A DNA stretch of 64,000 nt, taken from Mesodorylaimus sp. YZB2_4 (Eukaryota; Nematoda; Enoplea; Dorylaimida; Dorylaimidae). Shown here piece by piece: positions 56,822 through 64,000 of the stretch. Made by a program: the position numbers and the translations under genes. The DNA lies in NCBI GenBank assembly GCA_030248295.1, contig JASANH010001455.1:558001-622000 (forward strand). The letters are read 5' to 3'. How positions within the stretch are numbered: position 1 is the first letter of the stretch; the number at the start of each line of letters is the position of its first letter. The notes beneath the pieces are model-generated. The model ran no database searches and was not told the DNA's origin. It was given only the letters and a program-made list of their open reading frames with translations.

Positions 56822-58132
56822 TCAGCAGTTCTTCTTGGCTGTGACTGGATTGGCGGGGCCGACGGTCTCGTTGATCTTCATGCACGTGCCCAGGACGCAG
56901 TACCAGTCGGGCTCGCTGGCCTTGCGCTTGATTCCGTCCGGTATCTCATCAGGTTTCGACGACCCGCATTTGTACGACGTGCAGTCCCCGTCGACGTCCA
57001 GACTGCAACCGTCGCCGCGCACGCACTCGCCGCATTTCCACACTCGGAATGGCAGGCCTGAAAAACCAAAAGTTAGAAATCGAAAACAGGCAGCCACTTC
57101 GCGCTCACCTTCGCACACGCCCATCGCCGTTCGGTCGTCTCCGACTTTGCATCGCAGGTGCTGCACCCAGATGACCGCGTCAACGTTGTTCCCGCACGAC
57201 GTCTTCCCACTCATGCATCGCTGACGATCACCGAGCTGTTCCATTGTGAAGTCGAATCCGCCCACGTCGCCTTTCCAGCAGTGGATCCTCTTGTCGCAGT
57301 TGTCCTCCCACTCGCTCGTCTCGTTCCACTTCCCGACGTGGCCAGTGAACGCCTTGTCGCACTTGTCGTTGGTGCACACGCCCAGCCGCCCATCGTCCAT
57401 CACGCACAGCAGACCAGTGCCGTTGGCGGGGGTCCTGGTTTCAGACTTGGATTGGTCGTTGAAATCGTAGTACGCGTATTCGTTCGATGACTTCACGGAC
57501 ACAGCGTACGAATAGCGGGCGCAGTTCCCCGACGTGCACGAGTCCTTGTCTGGAGGCGAGGCAACCCAGCACGAATGTTCATATTCTGGTGGTTCGCAGA
57601 CGCCGTCCAGGAACGTGCGCGATTGTCCGACGAACGAGGAGATGCTGGTGGTGGTCGACGGCTTGGCAGTTGATGTTGGGGCCGTTGGCGAGGTGGTCAT
57701 CGACATTCGACGAGTCGAGCGGACCATCGCCGTGGTGGTTCTTTGGGGCCAGTAGACGTAGACGACGACGCCAGTCACGGCACCGACCATCAGGATGAGC
57801 ATGACGACGAAGATGGCGATCCAGCATTTCGCGTTTCGGTCGCAGCAGTCCTTCTTCCTTTCCCACAGGCGGGTGTGGAAGTCCCCATCTGGTGCCGTGG
57901 GCCATTTCGATTTTAGTTGCGAGTCGATTTTCCGAGGATTCTTCTTGCCGCTTGGACCTTTTCGCGGTTGGGGTCGATTTGGCGTGCGGGAGCGAGGGCT
58001 GGTTCGAGGACGGTGGAGTTCGGATGGCAGATCGCTTTTTTCCGACGGGATGTAGCTGGGATCGGAGATGGCGCTGATGACGTGCAGGGATGGGAGTGGA
58101 TTCAAGGTGCCGGGGATGATGCTGTCGTGAGG
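56822..58132 (-). CDS. Cysteine-rich type II membrane protein
   Basis: Two exons: 58132-57109 (acceptor CCCCTTCAG just above 58132) and 57057-56822 (TGA-side end), separated by a 51-bp intron 57058-57108 (GTGAGC...TTTTTCAG). That intron has no in-frame stop, so an unspliced reading is also open. About 105 Pro/Arg/Lys-rich cytoplasmic residues precede one TM helix (WIAIFVVMLILMVGAVTGVV), then a Thr/Ser-rich stalk and a roughly 260-residue ectodomain. The ectodomain has about 24 cysteines, many as C-x4-8-C pairs, and three N-x-T sites. There is no Met before the TM helix in this exon; translation at the TTG near 58105 is unlikely, so a first exon is missing. No family was recognised. It could be an adhesion or receptor-type surface protein, but that is a guess. 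Confidence 0.65.
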   Translation of the reverse strand, partial: PHDSIIPGTLNPLPSLHVISAISDPSYIPSEKSDLPSELHRPRTSPRSRTPNRPQPRKGPSGKKNPRKIDSQLKSKWPTAPDGDFHTRLWERKKDCCDRNAKCWIAIFVVMLILMVGAVTGVVVYVYWPQRTTTAMVRSTRRMSMTTSPTAPTSTAKPSTTTSISSFVGQSRTFLDGVCEPPEYEHSCWVASPPDKDSCTSGNCARYSYAVSVKSSNEYAYYDFNDQSKSETRTPANGTGLLCVMDDGRLGVCTNDKCDKAFTGHVGKWNETSEWEDNCDKRIHCWKGDVGGFDFTMEQLGDRQRCMSGKTSCGNNVDAVIWVQHLRCKVGDDRTAMGVCEGEREVAACFRFLTFGFSGLPFRVWKCGECVRGDGCSLDVDGDCTSYKCGSSKPDEIPDGIKRKASEPDWYCVLGTCMKINETVGPANPVTAKKNC

Positions 58133-58134
58133 CT

Positions 58135-59790
58135 GAAGGGGGATGGATTAGTACCAGTGTTGGTAGCGAATACAGCCGAGGAGGACAGGGTTCTGACAAG
58201 GAGCATGAACATTGGTCAGTGTACACTAATGGACGATTGTCACTATGTTACTCAGATGGTCAATGCGGCAAACGCGCCAGTCGCAACAGTAGACGGCGAG
58301 GTGATTTCAAAGTTCGATTGGTCAGGATCAGACCTCGATGGAGACCAGCGCAGACGAGTGATCGAAGTCTTGCGTCAATACGAGCGGGTGTTCGCCAAGA
58401 ACGAAGCAGATATCGGTAAGACGAGCTTGTTACAGCATCGGATTGAGCTGACGGGTCCTCCCCCATCCAGGATGAAGGCTCGTAGATCCCTGAGGCAGTG
58501 AAGCCAGAGTTTAGTCGACAGTTGACTGTGATGTCAGAGCAGGGTTGGATTAGGCCCTCGTGCAGCAATGTGTCTTCACCACTGGTCATAGTGTCGAAAA
58601 AAGATTTTCGTGGGTAATAGGCATGGACTCTGCATGTACTGTGCCCTCTGGCCTATTCGTGCACTGGTTCAGGGAACCGGGCCGCCTCTCCTATGTCAGG
58701 GCCAGCACGAGAGCGAGAGCGAGGTCGAGTGACTGGTCTGGTTGCAGGCATCGGGAGAGAACTTGTAGTCTGGAGTTCCTGGTCTGAACTTGCCCCATGA
58801 GCACTTCGGGCTTAGAGCGGCCGCGGTGCAGCGGTTCGGCATTCGTCTCTCCATATTGCTTGGGAGCGAGTGGCTGGACTCGTCCCGGGTTCGATCCCCG
58901 GTGATGGAGGTGGTTCGCGAACCATAAACCCTCGCCAGACCGTGGGTGACTGACCCAGTGCTGTGTCGAGGTGCTCCGAGTGGAGAGACGGAAGCCAACG
59001 AGTTGACAGTCTCGGCTGTCCAACACCGACAGGGTTAAAAGCCCGCCCGCCATTGTCCGAGGAAGTCGGTGCCCTGTCCAGGATGCCCTCGCGTGGAGGT
59101 GCTCCTAGTGGAGATGCGCAGAGGGAAGCTGCCGTGTGCTGGTCCCCGGACAGCCCTGCTTATAAGGCTTGACTGCTGGCTGGCTAGAGGCAAATGGGCT
59201 TCAGCCCACAAAAACTTAAAAAATAAACTTCGGCCTAGGTCCGTCAAAACCCCTTCGACGGCCGGCACGTGCGGCTGCTCTCCGAATTGTGAGTCTACAC
59301 GGCCCTTGTAGTGTGGGACAGTAAACTATCTTACGAGGTGTCCGTGGACTGCTTGGGTTGGTTCCTGCGGCCTCATCCTCGGGCGAGCCAAGGATTTCAC
59401 GTGGATTTTCGGGCTCTGAATGCGGTAACTAAGAAGGATTTTTGCCCCATGCCACCAGTTGATGAGGCTTTAGACGTGTTAGCAGGTGCTTAGTGGCTCA
59501 CTAGTTTAGACCTGCAGAGCGGATATTGGCAGGTGCCTTTATGTCCAGAGTCGTGCGAGTCAGTTTTTCGGCGCCCAATGTGCAATATGAGTTCACAGTG
59601 ATGCGGTTTGGGTTAGTGAATGCTAATGCCACATGTGAACGGCTCTTGGAAATGGTTCTTTCTGGGTTTTAAAGGCATTGTTTAGTCTGCATCGACGATA
59701 TCTTGATCTACAGTAAGACATTTGAGGAGTATTTGGGACATACTGGCAATGTGTTCTAGCGATTGGAGAAAGCTGGTGTGACTTCCACTC
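58135..59790 (+). pseudogene. Ty3-type retrotransposon protease-RT relic
   Basis: 58140-58500 reads as the protease-RT linker (GLVPVLVAN; YERVFAKNEADIG; IELTGPPP). After a stop and frameshift, an RT start follows (QGWIRPS..S.SSPLV.V.KKDF, about 58540-58610). It resumes after a SINE-bearing block at 59394 with HVDFRALNAVTKKDFCPMPP, LTSLDLQSGYWQVPL, FTVMRFGLVNA and CIDDILIYSKTFEEYL. The core Asp pair (IDDIL) and the SLDLxSGYWQ motif are readable, but four or more stops or frameshifts and two SINEs break it. RNase H and integrase are missing. Confidence 0.85.
58817..59246 (+). repeat. SINE family 1, full-length copy inside the RT relic
   Basis: Head GCGGCCGCGGTGCAGCGG, box-B-like GGGTTCGATCCCCGG, body with AGTCTCGGCTGTCCAACACC, and a 3' end AAAACTTAAAAAATAAACTT + CGGCCTAGGTCCGTC. 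At about 430 bp it is one of the two longest copies. The downstream half plus the following RT-side sequence recurs at 63173-63650. Confidence 0.85.
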
Positions 59791-59801
59791 CTGGCACGGG
59801 T

Positions 59802-60113
59802 GACGGACCTAAACCGAAGTTTATTTTTTAAGTTTTTGTGGGCTCAAGGCCATTCGCCTATAGCCGGCCAGCAGTCAAGCCTTATAAGCAGGGCTGTCCG
59901 GGGACCAGCACACGGCAGCTTCCCTCTGCGCGTCTCCACTAGGAGCACCTCGGCGTTTCCGGGTGATTCACCCACGGCCTACCGCGCAAGGTCATCGAGG
60001 GTTTATGGTTCGCACCCCGACCTCCATCACCGGGGATCGAACCCTGGACGAGTCCAGCCACTCGCTCCCAAGCAATACGGACAGACGAATGCCGAGCTGC
60101 ACCACCGCGGCCG
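59802..60113 (-). repeat. SINE family 1, reverse copy at the RT relic's end
   Basis: Starts with GACGGACCTAAACCGAAGTT on plus (complement of the SINE 3' end) and ends with ACCACCGCGGCCGCGG (complement of the head). It interrupts the RT codons directly after the CIDDILIYS region. Confidence 0.85.
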
Positions 60114-61879
60114 CGGTTACCGTTGTGCTATGCCTTCTAAAGAGGACTGATAAGTCATTTGGTACAGCAAAGCATAGCATAGCCAGTCCCATCTCTCTAA
60201 ACAACCATCATGTTTTCCTTCGGTTTACCCTCCCATTCGATGTTTTTACCTTCCATAACCTCGGCCATGTCTGTCCCTTACCTCGGAACATGTCTACTCG
60301 CCTTCACGTCCCATCGCTCAACTGCCCCGAGGCGACCATAGTTTTAGAATCAAATTAATCATAGCTGCAAGTAGCCTAATGAAATTGGACCCTCCACCGC
60401 CCTGCTTACTCGATCGATCGTCTATTACGTCATTGCATACTAGTAGGAGTCGAGTGCAGACCAATCTATCGAACCAAAACGGAAAACACCAATTTCGTGC
60501 GCTGAATAAAAGAGCTAATATTTGCCAGATGGATGACTCTGATTGGTTGGCATCGAATAAGAGACCAAATTGCAATTTAGCCTTGCGAAAGGACACCCGT
60601 AGCACCGATCTGTCTGCTCTGACAGGTACCTACCTACTTGCTACTCACAGTCATTCGTGCGTGGCACACATGCTTGCGTGCACGTGGCTCTCCTCCAACT
60701 ATCACCACTCTCTATTTTAACACGCATCACCTAATAAATTTTTATGCTCCCCACCGCGCCCCTAGTCCTCACATTTTTCAGATTTTACGTCTGAAGAAAA
60801 ACAGAAAAGCTGCAATTTTCCAGTTTAGTGCCTCGGGATTTTTTTTTGCAACACGGGACTCGGAAAAAAATTTAGGAGAAAATCGATGATAGAACAAATG
60901 AATTAGGAGAGAAAAGGGTGCCTTTGAGGCCAGGCCTCACGATCAGTGTCAGTGCGTGAAGGTGCTTTTTGGAGTAAAACTCAAATCAGAGTTGCCAAAG
61001 TGGCATCGGAATCCTTTTGCGTGCGTCCTTGCTCAGTCAGTGTTAGAATGCCAAGGGTCGTCCTGGGTTCGATCCCCAGTCATGGAGGCTCATTTGCGAA
61101 ATTCCCCTCACTCGGCACTGTCGAGATGCCCTTGGCTTGTGGCTCTAACAAGCTCTAATTCGCATTGCTCGAGCCAAAAACTGTGCCTGACTGAAAGGAG
61201 AGGAGGACTGGCAGTTTAGCAGTCCATTCTCAAGTATACGACGGAAAATGGTCTCGCACTTTTTCCAAAAGAAGCGTCCAGTTTAGCCCACTGGCTTCGG
61301 TAGCCCACCCTGGGTCAAACAAGGACAGTTTGATTTCGCGATGCCCTCTGGCCTAGCTGCTTCGTCAAGTGGGGGGGGGGGGGCAGAGTATGGATACGAT
61401 TGACGCACGACGAGTCAGGTAGACGCGGATTCCTCGCCCATTTTCTGCGTCTTGTTCAATCGAGTCATTCTGATTAGCATCTCGTTTCGCTCATTTTCAG
61501 CTTCACTGCATATTTACGAACAGGCGAGCATCGAAATTGATTGGTTGTGACTCTCCCCTCTTATTATCTGTTCCCCCTCGGAAACAGGTGGGTCGATAGC
61601 AGGCTAGGGATTTTCATTTGAAAAAAGTGGAATTTTAAAGTTACCAAACTTTAGCCACCTTGCTTTGCGTGTAGGCTAGGCTAGGTTAGATAGACTCTCT
61701 CGCTGGCTTCTACGACCACTAATTCACACTGAGGCGAATTCTTTTTAAGAAAGCTTGAAAAAGCGATAAGAGAGCTTGAAATGACATGTTTTTCTTTTAG
61801 AGCGTTAGCCTTGCCCTAAACTTTCTCAACAAGAAGACGAGTCAGACAACGAGCGTTATCGAGTGCTGAGTTAGCAGAT
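60114..61879. other. Intergenic, no gene supported
   Basis: Contains a degraded family-1-like piece at 61045-61110 (TGGGTTCGATCCCCAG) and a G run at 61371-61383. The 5' flank of the third receptor gene begins here; no TATA box was recognised. Confidence 0.45.
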
Positions 61880-62267
61880 ATGACTGGCCTGCTGATCTGC
61901 TGTTGCTTACTGCTGGCTAATCTCGTCTTATCGACTTCGAGTTTTCTGATCGCGGATTCACAACCACAAGAAAGAGCGGTCAAGCAAAGCAAGCAAAGCG
62001 ATTGGTGAGTATAGTTAGGGGGGGGGGGGGTTGATGTGGTGCCTAGTATGGACCTTTTTAGGAATTCGTGCAATGCCATTCCTTGGCTTCATCAATGCGA
62101 GCCGAATGGTTACGACAAGATGACTCCGCCCATGATGTCCTTGAATGGTATGTGCTGTGATAGTGAGAGTGTGCAGGTGGGTACAACTTGATAGTTTAGG
62201 CAAATCCACTCCGGTCCAAATCCAGATTTATATTGAAAGTATTGGTAATTTTAAAGCTGGTAGTATG
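61880..62267 (+). CDS. Third Cys-loop receptor gene, first three exons
   Basis: Exons 61880-62004 (GATTG|GTGAGT), 62062-62176 (CAG|GTGGGT) and 62226-62267 (AGTATG|GTAAGT) join in phase; the second intron is only 49 bp. The N-terminus MTGLLICCCLLLANLVLSTS is a clear signal peptide. A Gln/Lys-rich spacer and then NGYDKMTPP follow. This is the usual 'GYD+...PP' of Cys-loop receptor ectodomains. The third exon, IYIESIGNFKAGSM, matches the IxIxSIxxxxExxM strand and ends at the same ATG|GTAAGT boundary as both channel genes at 11 and 19 kb. Later exons (Cys-loop, M1-M4) were not found before 64000. A TTATTTGAAATTTTATTTCC stretch at about 62758 hints at the next strand but is out of phase. Confidence 0.6.
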
Positions 62268-62325
62268 GTAAGTTGGGTATTTGAGTACAGCATGAACGTA
62301 TAATCGGGGTAGTGGTAAGTGATAG

Positions 62326-62488
62326 CGGGGTCGTGGCCTAGCGGGTTAAGGCGTCTGCCTCTCACGCTGGGGAGGGTTCGACTCCCGCCTCGGTACAAAA
62401 TGATTGTCAACTATGCATTTGTTCCTCAGCCCTCGAGTGCGCTGTGTGTGCATGGTCATGGATAAAGTATGACATGACATGACATGAG
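62326..62488 (+). repeat. SINE family 2, best-preserved copy
   Basis: GCGGGGTCGTGGCCTAGCGG, GTTAAGGCGTCTGCCTCTCA, box-B-like GGTTCGACTCCCGCC, AAAATGATTGTCAACT, GCCCTCGAGTGCGCTG and a TATGACATGACATGACATGA end. Confidence 0.85.
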
Positions 62489-62996
62489 TGTTGTGTTCGA
62501 GTATAGCATGGGAGTATAATCAGGGTGCGCGTTGGTACTCGATACATTGCTGTGTTTACTCAAATAGGACCCCCCCCCCGGAGATCAGTTAAAAAACTTG
62601 CGGCTCAGCGTTTGGTTTTGGGTCTGATCATGAGTGAGACCCGTCTGGCAGTAAATAAAAGATTTTTTTGGAGTTCTTGCATGAATTACTCGAAAATCTA
62701 TACTAGCCTTTCACCCTCAAATTTTTGTTGCCTCACAGACGTCCCCCGACTGAACTTTATTTGAAATTTTATTTCCAATGGTGACTTTCGAAAACGGTAT
62801 GTGGGTTGGGTTGTAGGTCTACATATTGCCGCTCCCAGGGGACAGGGGTTGAATAAGTAGTTTTAAAAATCGCTCAAAAAGGACGCCTAGCCTACCTGAG
62901 GGAGAGGGCTGGCGGAAAGAACAGAAAACGAGGGGGGAAAGCGTGCTAAATTTGGCAGGAAAAAAGTGCATGGTCGTGTCAAGTTGCCGAGACTTA

Positions 62997-63444
62997 GCGG
63001 CCTCGCTGGTGTAGCGGTTCGGCATTCGTCTCTCCGCGTTGCTTGGAAGCGAGTGACTGGACTCAAACCGGGTTCGATCCCCGGTGATAAAGGTTGGTTT
63101 GCGAAACACAAAGCATCGCTGACTGCACGCCAGGCCGTGGGTGACTCACCCGGGACCGCCTAGGTAGTCCGAGTGGAAAGACGGACGCCAAACGAGTAGA
63201 CAGTCTCGGCTGTCCAACACCGACGGGGTTAAAAGCCCGCCCGCCCGCCATTGTCCGAGGAAGTCGGTGTCCAGTCGAGGATGCCCTCGCGCGGAGGTGC
63301 TCCTAGTGGAGACGCGCAGAGGGAAGCTGCCGTGTGCTGGTCCCCGGACAGCCCTGCTTATAAGGCTTGACTGCTGGCCGGCTAGAGGCAAAACCGGCTT
63401 CAGCCCACAAAAATTTAAAAAATAAACTTCGGCCTAGGTCCGTC
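62997..63444 (+). repeat. SINE family 1, full-length copy
   Basis: Head GCGGCCTCGCTGGTGTAGCG, box-B-like GGGTTCGATCCCCGG, the same body and AAAAAATAAACTTCGGCCTA tail. It is followed by the same non-SINE flank as the 58.8-kb copy. Confidence 0.85.
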
Positions 63445-63650
63445 AAAACCCCTTCGACGGCCGGCACGTGCGGCTGCTCCCCGAATTGTGAGTCTACACG
63501 GCCCTTGTAGTGTGGGACAGTAAACTATCTTACGAGGTGTCCGTGGACTGCGTGGGCTGGGTGCCTACGGCCTGAGCCATCCTCTGGTCAGCCCTAGTCT
63601 GTCCTAGGGCGAGCCAAGGATTTCACGTGGATTTTTGGGCTCTGAATGCG
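63445..63650 (+). pseudogene. Ty3 RT-flank fragment, second copy
   Basis: Matches 59247-59424, including GTGTGGGACAGTAAACTATC and the HVDF.ALNA codons, then breaks off at TGAATGCG where SINE-1 body sequence (CCGTGGGTGAATCACCCG) begins. Confidence 0.75.
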
Positions 63651-63765
63651 CCGTGGGTGAATCACCCGTGACCGTAGAGGCGCTTGAGTTTATGCATAGT
63701 ATTTGTGTGCTCCACCCCTGAGTGAGTTTCACAATGTTTGATTAGAGTAAATGATATGACATGTG

Positions 63766-64000
63766 GAGAGACGGAAGCCAAGCGAGGAGACAGTCTCAGC
63801 TGTCCAACACCGACAGGATTCGCAGCCCACCCGCCATCGTCCGAGAAGTCGGTGTCCTGTCCAGGATGCCCTCGCGTGGAGGTACTCCCAGTGGAAACGC
63901 ACACAGGGACGCTGCTGCGTGTGATGGTCCCGCAAGCCTTGCTTGCAAGGTTTGACTGCTGGCCTGCTACACCGTGTGTCTGCATCCCACCACACAGCAC
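63766..64000 (+). repeat. SINE family 1 body, running out of the window
   Basis: AGACGGAAGCCAAGCGAGGA, CAGTCTCAGCTGTCCAACAC, GAAGTCGGTGTCCTGTCCAG and GGAGGTACTCCCAGTGGA as in other copies; head missing. Confidence 0.8.

Noticed and set aside
57158-58226. Several long frames opposite or shifted within the Cys-rich gene
   Set aside because: They mirror the GC-rich coding exon; the Cys spacing, TM helix and splice sites support only the minus-strand frame.
62326-62400. tRNA gene from the GGTTCGACTCC box
   Set aside because: The same unit with a constant non-tRNA tail recurs at least five times in the window, so it is a SINE head.
62740-62800. Fourth exon of the third receptor gene
   Set aside because: LYLKFYFQW-like codons follow a CTCACAG acceptor, but the phase does not match the previous exon and a stop interrupts.

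Overview
This is animal nuclear DNA. Genes are split by introns with GT..AG ends and pyrimidine-rich TTTTCAG/TTTCAG acceptors, many only 49-60 bp long. The readable proteins are metazoan: WDR91-like, glutamate-gated-chloride-channel-like subunits, a complex I NDUFB2 subunit, methylthioadenosine phosphorylase, a HECT ubiquitin ligase and a SLC16-like transporter. Bel/Pao, Ty3, pogo and other DNA-transposon remnants, two tRNA-derived SINE families and foldback MITEs fill most of the rest. An ecdysozoan, perhaps nematode-like, is plausible but unproven. No prokaryotic signature (operons, Shine-Dalgarno sites, CRISPR) is present.

Layout. 0-0.3 kb: one WDR91-like exon entering from the left. 1.4-2.75 kb: a SINE, a 139-bp satellite and a broken copy of the tail of a gene located at 45.7 kb. 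3.2-5.6 kb: a two-exon gene of unknown function whose intron is a degenerate GATC-rich tandem array. 11.0-17.2 and 18.7-23.4 kb: two head-to-tail Cys-loop chloride-channel-like genes with nearly the same intron positions and unusual pore (M2) sequences. 23.7-24.2 kb: a Bel/Pao RNase H remnant. 24-33 kb: mostly gene-poor, with one half of an inverted duplication at 29.5 kb. 33-37 kb: repeats and a decayed SLC16-like transporter. 38.0-39.9 kb (minus): a HECT-type ligase, with a Bel/Pao gag/protease relic just upstream in antisense (39.95-42.1 kb). 43.6-44.1 kb: second half of the inverted duplication.

45.6-58.1 kb is the housekeeping block. A single-pass membrane protein (minus) and NDUFB2 (plus) diverge from a 283-bp interval. 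MTAP (plus, 47.8-54.1 kb) follows and ends tail-to-tail with a Lys/Ser/Pro-repeat protein (minus, 54.3-55.1 kb). A cysteine-rich type II membrane protein (minus, 56.8-58.1 kb) comes next. The right end is a nest of SINEs in a Ty3-type reverse transcriptase relic, plus the first three exons of a third Cys-loop receptor gene (61.9-62.3 kb).

The observations most worth following are the altered selectivity filter of the tandem chloride-channel-like genes, the third receptor gene, the HECT ligase hidden in short exons, the collinear inverted duplications (A-B...B'-A'), and the three-level transposon nest in MTAP intron 7. I did not see a clearly new multi-gene system. All splice models were made by eye.
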